From Psychroflexus aurantiacus (GTDB taxonomy: Bacteria; Bacteroidota; Bacteroidia; Flavobacteriales; Flavobacteriaceae): a stretch of 64,000 bases of DNA. The stretch spans positions 434,001 through 498,000 of the forward strand of contig NZ_JAAIKD010000002.1 of assembly GCF_010820555.1 (NCBI RefSeq), read 5' to 3'. The translations under genes and the position numbers were made by a program. Under the pieces are notes generated by a model. The model was given only the letters and a program-made list of their open reading frames with translations, had not been told where the DNA came from and searched no databases. Below, one piece after another: positions 52,564-61,616 of this stretch. Position 1 is the first letter of the stretch. Every line of letters starts with the position of its first letter.

Positions 52564-53448
52564 ATGGACTGGACGCAAAAATTAATCTACAAGTACAACA
52601 CGGCCGATACCCTGGAAAAACTCATCGGTATCAACGTGCTTATGTTCATCCTGACTTTTGTGTTCAGAACCCTGGGATTTCTGTTTCAGATTCCGGCCGA
52701 CTTTTTTGTGGAATGGCTTGTGTTTCCTAAAGGTTTATTGGAACTTGCCTATAAACCCTGGACCATTATTACCTATGCGTTTATGCATTCGGGTATTTTC
52801 CACATTCTGTCCAACATGCTGATTCTGTATTTTTCAGGGAAGCTGTTTCTGACGTTCTTTTCTGGTAAACGCATGCTCAACCTCTATTTTTTAGGTGCCA
52901 TTTTTGGTGCTTTAATCTATACTCTGAGTTATAATTTATTGCCCGCCTTTAGTGAAACCGGGCGATCGTATTTGATTGGGGCATCAGCTTCAGTCATGGC
53001 CGTTTTGGTGGCTATAGCAACTCAGTCTCCCAATATGGAAGTCAGATTGTTTTTCCTAGGCAACCTTAAGCTGTGGTGGATTGCTGCTTTTTTGGTGGTT
53101 CTGGATGTGATTCAGATTCCTATTTCCAATCCGGGCGGGCACCTGGCGCATTTAGGAGGGGCAGGTATTGGCTATTTGTATATCACCCAACTCAACAAAG
53201 GAAATGATATAGGCTCGTGGCTGCAGTCTCTTACCGATTGGTTCGCCGAATTTTTTCAGCCTAATACGAGAAAAGGCAAGATGAAAACGGTTCATAAGAC
53301 CAGGGGGAAAAAGAAGTCAGCTCCCGCCAGCAGAACCGATAATCAGAAAAAAATAGATATCATTTTAGACAAAATCAGCAAAAGCGGTTACGATAGTCTT
53401 TCTAAAGAAGAAAAAGATTTTCTGTTTAAAGCAGGTAAAGACATGTAA
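52564..53448 (+). CDS. Rhomboid intramembrane serine protease 2, with C-terminal DUF6576-like tail
   Basis: The ATG at 52564 gives a 294-residue protein; a longer frame from 52501 would overlap the first rhomboid gene. It has HSGIFHILSNMLILYFSG, a nucleophile in IGASASVMA (the usual GxSG reads GASA) and the histidine in HLAHLGGAGIG. A basic linker (KTVHKTRGKKKS) and a short helical tail (ILDKISKSGYDSLSKEEKDFL) follow, as in many Bacteroidota rhomboids. Both rhomboids look catalytically competent. Confidence 0.9.
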   Translation: MDWTQKLIYKYNTADTLEKLIGINVLMFILTFVFRTLGFLFQIPADFFVEWLVFPKGLLELAYKPWTIITYAFMHSGIFHILSNMLILYFSGKLFLTFFSGKRMLNLYFLGAIFGALIYTLSYNLLPAFSETGRSYLIGASASVMAVLVAIATQSPNMEVRLFFLGNLKLWWIAAFLVVLDVIQIPISNPGGHLAHLGGAGIGYLYITQLNKGNDIGSWLQSLTDWFAEFFQPNTRKGKMKTVHKTRGKKKSAPASRTDNQKKIDIILDKISKSGYDSLSKEEKDFLFKAGKDM

Positions 53449-53453
53449 TTGTC

Positions 53454-54488
53454 ATGAAAAAAGCAAAACTCAATTTCTTTCAAAACCTGGTTTTTGCAGT
53501 CAACCTGTTCTTTGCTGCCTGTTTGCTCGTCGCTTATATCCTGCCTTTTGTTCCCCCCAAGTTTTCTGCCTTTCTCTCTATTCTGAATTTGGGACTGCCC
53601 GTATTCATGCTCATTAATCTTTGTTTTGCCGTATACTGGCTTCTGAAGTTAAGGCTGCACTTTATAGTCTCTGCAGTACTGGTTTTAGGAGGTTATTCTT
53701 ACATGAAAAAGATATTTGTTTTCAAAGACAATGCTCAGGAAGTGACGGAAAACACCTTCAAAGTCATGAGCTACAATGTGCGTTTATTCAATGCATACGA
53801 CTGGATTGATAAAGAGGATGTGGAACAGAAAATTTCAGATTTTATTGCTAAAGAATCTCCCGATATTGTCGCCTTTCAGGATTATAAAAAGGCGCCGGAT
53901 TTGGCCATGAATGCTTTTCCGTATTCGTTTGAAAAATTCAAGACAACTTCCTCCAGGATAGGGATTGCCATCTTCAGCAAGTATAAAATTATCAATAAAG
54001 GATCTATTGATTTTCCCAACACCCATAACAATGCGATTTTTGCCGATGTTTTGATTCAAAACGATACGCTGAGGGTCTACGCCGTGCATCTGGAATCTCT
54101 GAAAGTCATTCCCGATGTGAAGGAACTGCAGAAAGAAAATCATCAAAAACTGATAAGCAGGGTGGGCAAGTCCTTTGTGAAACAACAGGAGCAAACCAAA
54201 ATGCTTACCGAAAATTTTGAAACTACCCACCTGCCAAAAATCGTTTGCATCGACATGAACAACACCCCGTTTTCCTATGTGGCCAATCAGCTTTTGGCTC
54301 ACAATCTAGAAGATGCTTTCGTAGAATCGGGGCAGGGACTTGGAAAGACTTTCGATTTCGATTTTTTGCCGCTTCGTATCGATGCTATTTTCAATGAAAA
54401 AAGCATTCAAAATATCAATTTCAAAAATTATGATCTAAGGTTGTCCGATCATTACCCCATCATGGCCAGCTTTAAACTTAGTGATTAA
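53454..54488 (+). CDS. Endonuclease/exonuclease/phosphatase (EEP) family membrane protein
   Basis: The 344-residue protein has two or three N-terminal membrane helices (residues 10-85) and then an EEP fold: MSYNVRLFNAYDW, DIVAFQDY, DMNNTPFSYV and LSDHYPI. The usual metal-binding glutamate of the QE motif is aspartate here. Family members include nucleases, sphingomyelinases and phosphoinositide phosphatases; location in the membrane suggests a lipid or envelope substrate. It ends 11 bp inside the convergent wbqC-like gene. Confidence 0.88.
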   Translation: MKKAKLNFFQNLVFAVNLFFAACLLVAYILPFVPPKFSAFLSILNLGLPVFMLINLCFAVYWLLKLRLHFIVSAVLVLGGYSYMKKIFVFKDNAQEVTENTFKVMSYNVRLFNAYDWIDKEDVEQKISDFIAKESPDIVAFQDYKKAPDLAMNAFPYSFEKFKTTSSRIGIAIFSKYKIINKGSIDFPNTHNNAIFADVLIQNDTLRVYAVHLESLKVIPDVKELQKENHQKLISRVGKSFVKQQEQTKMLTENFETTHLPKIVCIDMNNTPFSYVANQLLAHNLEDAFVESGQGLGKTFDFDFLPLRIDAIFNEKSIQNINFKNYDLRLSDHYPIMASFKLSD

Positions 54489-55110
54489 GCTTCTGGGATT
54501 CCAGGTAATTTAAGGCTGAAGGCCCTTTGTTAAAAAGCAAATCCAGGATACTCAGGTTAGAGATAAAACCGAATTTGGGTTGAAACACCTGAATGTAGTC
54601 TTCGAGTTCTGCCTGTTGCCTGCGTTTTGATCTCACCAAAGCACGCTGATCCTCGTAAGCCTCAGTGGACAATTCAAAGCTTTCAGTAAAAACAAAATCG
54701 AAATCCAGGTTAAGACAGTCAAAAATAATCTGCATGCATTTCAGATTGAAATCCATCAGGAAAGTCGCTTTTTTTTCAAATATATCCACAAATTCATCTT
54801 CATAAAACTCAAAGTAAGGTGAGGTTCTGTAGGCAGCTTCCAGGGATTTCCAATGTAAACGCTGCCATTTGAAGGCATTTTCAATCTGAATATCTTTGTA
54901 TTTCTGATGTTTTCCCGTCTTGTTTTCCCGGTGTTTTATAGGCACATTCAGCAAAAGTTTTCCGTTAGCGCCATAGATGTACTGACGTGTTCTATAGGTT
55001 TGCTTTTGATAATTATCCTGTTTTTCCATGGCCAGTTGATCGGCCTGAGCGATGAAGGCATAGAGGTCTACAGGGCCGAAATAGCAAGGGTGTATGAGAA
55101 CGGGTTTCAA
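54478..55110 (-). CDS. WbqC-like family protein
   Basis: The 210-residue protein has the WbqC pattern: LIHPCYFGPVDLYAFIAQAD, TYRTRQYIYGANGKLLLNVPI, WQRLHWKSLEAAYRTSPYFEFYEDEF. Family members lie in polysaccharide and nucleotide-sugar gene clusters but also, in Bacteroidota, directly after lepB, as here (3-bp gap). Its activity is unknown. Confidence 0.88.
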   Translation of the reverse strand: MKPVLIHPCYFGPVDLYAFIAQADQLAMEKQDNYQKQTYRTRQYIYGANGKLLLNVPIKHRENKTGKHQKYKDIQIENAFKWQRLHWKSLEAAYRTSPYFEFYEDEFVDIFEKKATFLMDFNLKCMQIIFDCLNLDFDFVFTESFELSTEAYEDQRALVRSKRRQQAELEDYIQVFQPKFGFISNLSILDLLFNKGPSALNYLESQKLNH

Positions 55111-55113
55111 GAT

Positions 55114-56682
55114 TTATTTTTTCTTTTTGATGAAATAATTGTAACCGAATATAAGAACCAGGGCAATTAAAAAATAGACCAGATAGGAGGTGGGTTTTCC
55201 TTCGCCGCCTACGGTCGTGAATACTCTTTCCCATCTTATTTTGTCCACCAGGTTACTGGCATTGGGGTCCAGACTCATCCAGACGAACACGGGTTTGCCC
55301 ACCACGTGATTTTGCGGAACATAGCCCCAGAAGCGACTATCTTCACTGTTGTGTCGATTATCGCCCATCATCCAGTAATAGTTCTGCTGAAAGGTATAGT
55401 CGTCTATGGGCTCGCCATTAAGGTAAACCTGTGAACCTTTCAATTTCAGATTGTTCTCAAATCCCATTTCTGAACCCTCGTACACCTCAATAATTCGCCG
55501 GTAAAGTGAAAAACTGTCCTGGTCTAGTTTTACGGTTTGTCCGGCTTCAGGGATGTAGATAGGGCCAAAATTATCCCGGTTCCAGTCGACCTTCCCGTTA
55601 TTAGGAAAAATCTTGGGATCTCCTTCACCTTCAGGGGAAATAATACGCTGAACCGATTTGACGTTGGGATGATTTTTAAATTTCTCTAAATTTTCTTCAG
55701 TAATCGCTTTGACCTGATAAATGTCTCGTTCTCTGTCAAGCCATCCTAAGCCGTCTGTAATGCCATAGATTTCAACGAGACTGCGCGAGTTAAAACCTTG
55801 TCCTTTCCCATAGACGATATACGAAAACTGAGGTTTAGCACGGTCCGGAAGCTGAAGAGGAGCATTGTTGACATAGATTTTTCCGTCGATGATTTCCAAA
55901 GAATCTCCGGCAACACCCACGGCCCGTTTAACGTAATTTGATTTTTTATCTATGGGTTTATGGTAATGCCTTCCAGACTCGTCTCTAAACATGCGTACCG
56001 TATCTACCGGCCAGTTGAAAACCACAATATCGTTTCGCTGTACATCTTCAAATCCCGGTAACCTCATATAGGGCAACTGCGGTTTTTTAAGATAAGATTT
56101 GACTCCCAAAAATGGAATCGTATCGTGAACCATTGGAAATGAAACTGCCGTTTGCGGTACTCTGGCTCCGTAGTGAAATTTGCTGACGAACAGAAAATCA
56201 CCTACAAGTAATGTCTTTTCCAGGGATGATGTTGGAATCGTAAACGGCTGCATGATGTAAGTGTGTACAATCGTTGCTGCAACCACAGCAAACAGAATAG
56301 AACTTACAAAATCGCCGGTTTTCGACCTGGCTTTTAGACTTCTGTCTTCAATGTAGTTGTGCTTGGTGAAGTAATTGATGTAATAGGTGTAAAGCCCCAG
56401 CGTAAAAAGCTGTAAAAGCGTATCTGTGGTCGAGTTTTTTCCAAAACTTCTGGCCGTCTCTACCCAAATCACAGGAAACATGATCAGATTGACTATGGGT
56501 ATAAAAATCAAAAAGACCCACCACCAGGGCCTGTTGATGATTTTGAACAGGACGATGGCATTATACACGGGAATGGCAGCTTCCCACCAGTGTTTTCCGG
56601 CACTTTGATATAATTTCCAGGTTCCAAAAAAATGAAGGACCTGAATGAATACGATGAACAATAAAATATCCGTAAATGACAT
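55114..56682 (-). CDS. lepB: Signal peptidase I (large Bacteroidota form)
   Basis: The 522-residue enzyme has an N-terminal membrane region of three or four helices (residues 1-110) with a DUF5684-like pattern. An S26 protease follows, with nucleophile segment IPTSSLEKTLLVGD, the lysine segment KRAVGVAGDSLEI and box E GDNRHNSEDSRFWG, and a final membrane helix. The insert between the lysine box and box E is about 150 residues, usual for this phylum. It cleaves signal peptides of exported proteins. It follows dapB by 11 bp. Confidence 0.95.
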   Translation of the reverse strand: MSFTDILLFIVFIQVLHFFGTWKLYQSAGKHWWEAAIPVYNAIVLFKIINRPWWWVFLIFIPIVNLIMFPVIWVETARSFGKNSTTDTLLQLFTLGLYTYYINYFTKHNYIEDRSLKARSKTGDFVSSILFAVVAATIVHTYIMQPFTIPTSSLEKTLLVGDFLFVSKFHYGARVPQTAVSFPMVHDTIPFLGVKSYLKKPQLPYMRLPGFEDVQRNDIVVFNWPVDTVRMFRDESGRHYHKPIDKKSNYVKRAVGVAGDSLEIIDGKIYVNNAPLQLPDRAKPQFSYIVYGKGQGFNSRSLVEIYGITDGLGWLDRERDIYQVKAITEENLEKFKNHPNVKSVQRIISPEGEGDPKIFPNNGKVDWNRDNFGPIYIPEAGQTVKLDQDSFSLYRRIIEVYEGSEMGFENNLKLKGSQVYLNGEPIDDYTFQQNYYWMMGDNRHNSEDSRFWGYVPQNHVVGKPVFVWMSLDPNASNLVDKIRWERVFTTVGGEGKPTSYLVYFLIALVLIFGYNYFIKKKK

Positions 56683-56693
56683 GAACGTATGAA

Positions 56694-57410
56694 TTAAGTT
56701 GGAGTATTGAGTTGAAGTACGTCTTTCATTGAATAAACGCCCTGTTCCTGGTTAAGAATCCATTCTGCGGCAATCACTGCGCCGTGAGCAAAGCCTTTTC
56801 TGGATTTTGCATTGTGGGATATGCTAATGGTATCGATAGCCGAGTCGTAAGTGACATCATGAAAACCAAACACCCCTTCTTTTCTTTCTGCTTCAATACC
56901 GATGGATAATTTGTCGTTTTGAGGGGGATGATTCCAGGTTTGGTAACTCGATTCGTTTATAATCTGGTCTGCCAGGCTTATGGCTGTACCGCTTGGGGCA
57001 TCTTTCTTTTCCAGATGGTGAATTTCTTTCATGTTGACGGTGTAATCTTCCAGAGCCGACATCATTTTGGCTAAATAGGAATTCAATTCAAAAAAAACAT
57101 TGACCCCTACACTAAAATTGGAAGCATAGAGAAATCGACCGGATTCTGACCTGCAGACGTCTGCCGCCTCTTCGTATTGATTGAGCCAGCCTGTTGTTCC
57201 GGAAACCACGGCAACCTTGTTTTCAAGACAGCTGGTGATATTTGTAAAAGCGGCTTCGGGAATACTGAAGTCTATGGCAACATCGGCTTTTTTCAATGCT
57301 GCGATATCCAGTTCATCGGAAGTGATATAGACAATCTCATGATTCCTGGAGTTTGCGATTTCTTCAACGGTTTTACCCATTTTTCCGTAACCAAGTATAG
57401 CGAGTTTCAT
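56694..57410 (-). CDS. dapB: 4-hydroxy-tetrahydrodipicolinate reductase
   Basis: The 238-residue protein has the nucleotide-binding GYGKMGKTVEE, VSGTTGW, SNFSVGVNVFFELN and the substrate loop HHLEKKDAPSGTA with the catalytic histidines and lysine. It acts in the lysine and meso-diaminopimelate pathway for peptidoglycan. It lies between DUF5683 and lepB genes in the operon. Confidence 0.96.
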   Translation of the reverse strand: MKLAILGYGKMGKTVEEIANSRNHEIVYITSDELDIAALKKADVAIDFSIPEAAFTNITSCLENKVAVVSGTTGWLNQYEEAADVCRSESGRFLYASNFSVGVNVFFELNSYLAKMMSALEDYTVNMKEIHHLEKKDAPSGTAISLADQIINESSYQTWNHPPQNDKLSIGIEAERKEGVFGFHDVTYDSAIDTISISHNAKSRKGFAHGAVIAAEWILNQEQGVYSMKDVLQLNTPT

Positions 57411-57415
57411 TTAAT

Positions 57416-57997
57416 TTAATTTAATTTAAAATTCAAAGTTAAGCCATAGTCTACATTCCCACTCAAATAATTGGGTTCAAAATTCGGACGCAGCGAAAGA
57501 TTTCTGGAGACGTCAAACTGGCGCAGATGCGCATCCACATTTGCATCTACAATATTCAGCAAATAAAAAGCTACTGTGGCCAATATGGCAAATTCTTTGT
57601 TTTGTCGAAATTGCTTCTGGGCATTGATAAGCCCATCGTTTTCTAAAATACCCTGAAATTCATCATCATCAAAGCCAGCGAGTCTTCTTTTGTAGGCCTC
57701 GCGATACCTATCGTACTGTTTATCGTTGAAGATCACCAGGTACATGCTGGTTCCGATGCCGGCATAGACCAGAGGAATCTTCCAGTAGCTGCCATTATAA
57801 GCCTGCCCAAGGCCAGGCAGTACGGCTGAATAAAACGCAGATCTGGCAGGCGCTAAAGGATCGTAAAGATCAAGTTTGAAAGCCTCTTTAGTGGAAACCA
57901 TGCTGCTTTTAATGGATAAGGAATCCTGTTCCTGACCCAAAACCACAAGTAAACCTCCGAAAATTAAAACAAGCGAATAGAGAAAATTACGAGTCAC
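57416..57997 (-). CDS. DUF5683-type membrane protein
   Basis: The 193-residue precursor has a signal peptide and the DUF5683 core PLAPARSAFYSAVLPGLGQAYNGSYWKIPLVYAGIG, with hydrophobic segments around it and a C-terminal beta-like end (YGLTLNFKLN). Function is unknown. It overlaps the parB stop by 11 bp, which is the usual gene order in Flavobacteria. Confidence 0.88.
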   Translation of the reverse strand: MTRNFLYSLVLIFGGLLVVLGQEQDSLSIKSSMVSTKEAFKLDLYDPLAPARSAFYSAVLPGLGQAYNGSYWKIPLVYAGIGTSMYLVIFNDKQYDRYREAYKRRLAGFDDDEFQGILENDGLINAQKQFRQNKEFAILATVAFYLLNIVDANVDAHLRQFDVSRNLSLRPNFEPNYLSGNVDYGLTLNFKLN

Positions 57998-58889
57998 CTT
58001 GAATTAATTTTTTGATTCTCTGAAAATCTTCATCAGAAGAAAAGGGAACAATCAATTTTCCATTGCCTTTTTTGTTGATCTTCATTTCCACCTTAGCACC
58101 GAAATAAGAAGAAATCTGCTTGAGTGCTTTTTGTTTCTTTTCGTCGACTTTTGGCTTTTCCCTGGATTTGGAAGTTTTGGAACCCTCCTGTGTGCGTTTG
58201 ACCAGGGCTTCAGTTTCTCTCACCGAAAGCTTGTCTTTTAGAATTTGCTCGTAAATCTCCAGCTGAACGCTGGTGCTGCTGATGTTGATAAGCGCACGGC
58301 CATGGCCCATGCTCAAAAAACCGTCTCTCATCCCTGTTTGAATGATAGGGTCTAACTTCAGGAGTCTCAGGTAATTGGCAATGGTAGATCTGTTTTTGCC
58401 CACTCTGTCGCTTAACTCTTCCTGGGTTAAGTCAATTTCATCGATGAGTCTCTGGTAGGAAAGCGCCACTTCAATGGGATCAAGGTCCTGACGCTGAATG
58501 TTCTCAACCAGGGCCATTTCCAAAGATTCCTGGTCATTGGCGATTCGGATATAGGATGGAATCGTCTCCAGGCCAAGCATTTTGGAAGCCCGGTAACGTC
58601 GTTCCCCTGAAACCAGCTGGTATTTGTTAAAATCTAACTTTCTTACCGTGATCGGTTGTATCACCCCAAGTTCTCGGATTGAGGAGGCTAATTCCTTGAG
58701 CGCCTCTTCACTAAAACTGGTTCTGGGCTGAAAAGGATTGACTTCAATAGCCTCAAGGCTTAACTCCACTATATTTCCAACGACTTTGTCCGCATTTTTA
58801 TCTCCTGCAGATTTGATGTCATTATCGGGATCATTAAGTAAGGCAGAGAGTCCTCTTCCTAAGGCTTTTTTCTTTGTCGTTTTGGCCAT
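57987..58889 (-). CDS. parB: Chromosome partitioning protein ParB
   Basis: The 300-residue protein has the ParB/Spo0J CTP-binding domain (VNPFQPRTSF, then LVSGERRYRASKMLG and LVENIQRQDLDPIEVA), a KorB-type HTH (LTQEELSDRVGKNRSTIANYLRLLKL) and a C-terminal dimerisation tail. It loads on parS and forms the centromere complex with ParA. No parS-like palindrome was seen within the window. Confidence 0.96.
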   Translation of the reverse strand: MAKTTKKKALGRGLSALLNDPDNDIKSAGDKNADKVVGNIVELSLEAIEVNPFQPRTSFSEEALKELASSIRELGVIQPITVRKLDFNKYQLVSGERRYRASKMLGLETIPSYIRIANDQESLEMALVENIQRQDLDPIEVALSYQRLIDEIDLTQEELSDRVGKNRSTIANYLRLLKLDPIIQTGMRDGFLSMGHGRALINISSTSVQLEIYEQILKDKLSVRETEALVKRTQEGSKTSKSREKPKVDEKKQKALKQISSYFGAKVEMKINKKGNGKLIVPFSSDEDFQRIKKLIQGDS

Positions 58890-58893
58890 GAAT

Positions 58894-59658
58894 CTATGTT
58901 GACTTTTTTATTATTTCTTCAGCTAAGCTTAAATAGTTGTTAGCGCCCTTACTGGCGGCATCGTATTTAATAATGCTTTCACCATAACTTGGAGCCTCGC
59001 TTAGTCGGACATTTCGTTGTATAATGGTTTCAAAAACCATGTCGTTGAAGTGTTTTTTGACTTCTTCAACCACCTGGTTGGACAAACGCAGCCTGGAATC
59101 ATACATGGTCAGTAATAATCCTTCAATGCTGAGTTGCTGATTGTGTATTTTTTGTACGCTTTTGATGGTATTCAATAATTTCCCAAGCCCTTCCAGAGCA
59201 AAATATTCACACTGAATCGGTATCAAAACAGAATCTGAAGCGGTTAATGCGTTTAAGGTCAACAATCCAAGCGAAGGAGCACAGTCGATGAGAATGTAAT
59301 CAAACTTCGATTTGATAGGCATCAAAGCTTCTTTCAGCATGTATTCTCGTCGCTCCACGTCCACGAGTTCCAGTTCAATCGCTACAAGGTCGATGTGAGA
59401 GGGAATGAGCTCTAAGTTGGGAGAATCGGTTTCAATGATTGCCTCTTCAGCCTTTTTGGTATGCTCCAAAAGCTGGTAAGTCCCAATCTCTACAGATTCT
59501 ATATCGATGCCTAATCCGGAAGTTGCATTGGCTTGAGGATCGGCGTCAATTAACAAGACTTTTTTTTCTAAAACACCTAGAGCTGCTGCTAGGTTTACAG
59601 CAGTGGTGGTTTTACCAACACCCCCTTTTTGGTTCGCAATCGAAATTATTTTACCCAT
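58894..59658 (-). CDS. parA: Chromosome partitioning ATPase ParA (Soj)
   Basis: The 254-residue ATPase has the deviant Walker A KGGVGKTTTAVNLA at 11-24, Walker A' LLIDADPQANAT and Walker B DYILIDCAPSLG. No N-terminal HTH is present, so it is the short chromosomal Soj type. It starts the parA-parB-DUF5683-dapB-lepB-wbqC run with 4 bp to parB. Confidence 0.96.
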   Translation of the reverse strand: MGKIISIANQKGGVGKTTTAVNLAAALGVLEKKVLLIDADPQANATSGLGIDIESVEIGTYQLLEHTKKAEEAIIETDSPNLELIPSHIDLVAIELELVDVERREYMLKEALMPIKSKFDYILIDCAPSLGLLTLNALTASDSVLIPIQCEYFALEGLGKLLNTIKSVQKIHNQQLSIEGLLLTMYDSRLRLSNQVVEEVKKHFNDMVFETIIQRNVRLSEAPSYGESIIKYDAASKGANNYLSLAEEIIKKST

Positions 59659-59748
59659 TAAAACAGTTGATTTATAAGATGTAAAACTACAATTATTTAT
59701 GGCATTAGAATAAGTCTAATTCAGTAATCCGGTTTAAAAAACCTCAAA

Positions 59749-60630
59749 TTAACTTTTCTTCTGAGCCCGAATCATTTGTTCCAGTTGATCCCATAGTTCA
59801 GGGGTCACGGCTTCAAGAAGATTAAACTGTCCGGCGCCTTTCAGCCACTCGCCACCGTCGATGGTAATCACTTCACCATTGAGGTAATGCGCGAAATCGG
59901 ACACCAGGTACGCAGCCAGATTGGCTAATTCCTGATGGTCACCCACACGCTTTAGAGGCACTTTTTTAGCCAAATCAAATTTTTCTTTGAGTTCGCCTGG
60001 CAATAATCTGTCCCAGGCACCCTGGGTTGGAAAAGGGCCCGGAGCAATCGCATTGAAACGGATGCCGTATTTGGCCCATTCTACAGCCAGAGACCTGGTC
60101 ATGGCCAGCACTCCCGCTTTTGCAGTAGCGCTTGGGACCACAAAGGCAGATCCGGTCCAGGCATAAGTCGTGACGATATTGAGGACGGTTTTGTTGGTTT
60201 GTTTTTTGTCAATCCAGTATTTTCCCAGCGCCAAAGTACAGTTTTTGGATCCTTTTAAAACGATATCAATGATGGTATCAAAGGCATTGGCAGACAACCT
60301 TTCGGTGGGAGAGATGAAATTTCCCGCTGCATTGTTCAGCAGAATATCCACTTCCCCAAAAGCGTCGTGGGCTTGGTCGATCATGTGTTCCACTTCGTCG
60401 TAGTGTCTTACATCACACTGAACGGGTAAGCATTTACCTCCGGTTTCCTCCTCAAGCGCAGAAGCCGTCGTTTTCAGTTTATCAAGATTTCTACTGCTGA
60501 TGACTACATTTGCTCCAAGTTCCAGGAAATAGCGAGTCATTGATTTGCCTAAACCACTTCCGCCACCGGTCACAATTATAGTTTTGCCTTTCAAGGCATC
60601 ATCGCGTAGCATTTTCTTTGTAAAATCCAT
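59749..60630 (-). CDS. SDR family oxidoreductase, 2,4-dienoyl-CoA reductase-like
   Basis: The 293-residue protein has the NADP-binding TGGGSGLGKS, NNAAGNF and the C-terminal APGPFPTQGAWDRLLP loop of the peroxisomal-type 2,4-dienoyl-CoA reductase branch. The canonical YxxxK reads SATAK; the lysine remains but the tyrosine is replaced, as known in dienoyl-CoA reductases. It should reduce 2,4-dienoyl-CoA during degradation of unsaturated fatty acids. It stands apart from its neighbours on the minus strand. Confidence 0.82.
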   Translation of the reverse strand: MDFTKKMLRDDALKGKTIIVTGGGSGLGKSMTRYFLELGANVVISSRNLDKLKTTASALEEETGGKCLPVQCDVRHYDEVEHMIDQAHDAFGEVDILLNNAAGNFISPTERLSANAFDTIIDIVLKGSKNCTLALGKYWIDKKQTNKTVLNIVTTYAWTGSAFVVPSATAKAGVLAMTRSLAVEWAKYGIRFNAIAPGPFPTQGAWDRLLPGELKEKFDLAKKVPLKRVGDHQELANLAAYLVSDFAHYLNGEVITIDGGEWLKGAGQFNLLEAVTPELWDQLEQMIRAQKKS

Positions 60631-60697
60631 CAGATATTTTTTTTCTCAATTTACAAATTAATGTTTTAAAATCAAGTATTTCAATTTAGTGAATTCT

Positions 60698-61612
60698 TTA
60701 ATTGGCAAACATCAACAGAAAGAAGAATGTGATGGAGAGCGCAAATGTACTCAGGGCCACTTTTTTTAATTCTGGATCCAGGACTTTAGGATCTTTATAA
60801 GCACTTACTTTTTTTAAGTGAACGGCCAGGGGAACAAAGGCTAGAAGCGGTGTTAAAATCCAGAGCGGTTCGCTGTCCAGACGCAGTATCAAAAACACAA
60901 GAAGGCTCAGAAAGGCCAGAATAATGAGGCTAAAATGGTAGATTTTCGCAAATTGCTTTCCGAAGAGAACCACCAGGGTTTTTTTGTCAGCATTTTTATC
61001 GCTGTTCTCATCTCTCATGTTATTCAGGTTAAGAACCGCACTGCTCAGCAAACCGATACTAACGGCCGGCAGCAGGAGCCATACATTCACCTGTTTGGTC
61101 ATTAAGAAATGCACGCCTAAAACACTGACGAGCCCGAAAAAGATAAAGACAAAGACATCGCCTAAGCCCTTATACCCAAAGGCAGAACGGCCTACAGTAT
61201 ATTTGATGGCAGCAAGAATAGCCGATGCGCCTAAAGCCACAAAGGCCAGACTCAATAAGAAATCGTCTTTACCAAAACTCACGTAAATAAGCGTTAATGC
61301 CAGCAAGGCGGTCACCACAGAAGTCAGAATGATTCCCTTTTTCATTTCCTTATCTGTAATCACACCGCTTTGCAGAGCCCTCATCGGACCAATGCGCTCC
61401 GCATTATCGGTTCCTTTAACGCCATCGCCATAGTCATTGGCGAAATTGGAAAGGACCTGCAGTCCAAGAGTAGTAAGCATGGCCAGCCAGAAGATGTCAG
61501 AATCAAATTCGCCATAAGGAAAAGCCAGGCCGGAGCCTACCAGTATTCCGGACAGGGAAAGCGGTAAAGTGCGTAATCGCGCTGCAGAAATCCAGGCTGC
61601 GGTTTTACTCAT
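60698..61612 (-). CDS. menA: 1,4-dihydroxy-2-naphthoate polyprenyltransferase
   Basis: The 304-residue UbiA-fold protein has eight or nine hydrophobic helices, the first aspartate motif NFANDYGDGVKGTDN and a second NNMRDENSDKNADKKT. It joins a polyprenyl chain to DHNA to make demethylmenaquinone in the membrane. It follows purB by 4 bp. Confidence 0.94.
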   Translation of the reverse strand: MSKTAAWISAARLRTLPLSLSGILVGSGLAFPYGEFDSDIFWLAMLTTLGLQVLSNFANDYGDGVKGTDNAERIGPMRALQSGVITDKEMKKGIILTSVVTALLALTLIYVSFGKDDFLLSLAFVALGASAILAAIKYTVGRSAFGYKGLGDVFVFIFFGLVSVLGVHFLMTKQVNVWLLLPAVSIGLLSSAVLNLNNMRDENSDKNADKKTLVVLFGKQFAKIYHFSLIILAFLSLLVFLILRLDSEPLWILTPLLAFVPLAVHLKKVSAYKDPKVLDPELKKVALSTFALSITFFFLLMFAN

Positions 61613-61616
61613 AATC

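Noticed and set aside
58894-59748. parS site near parAB
   Set aside because: No 16-bp palindrome resembling TGTTTCACGTGAAACA was found here or noticed elsewhere in the window.
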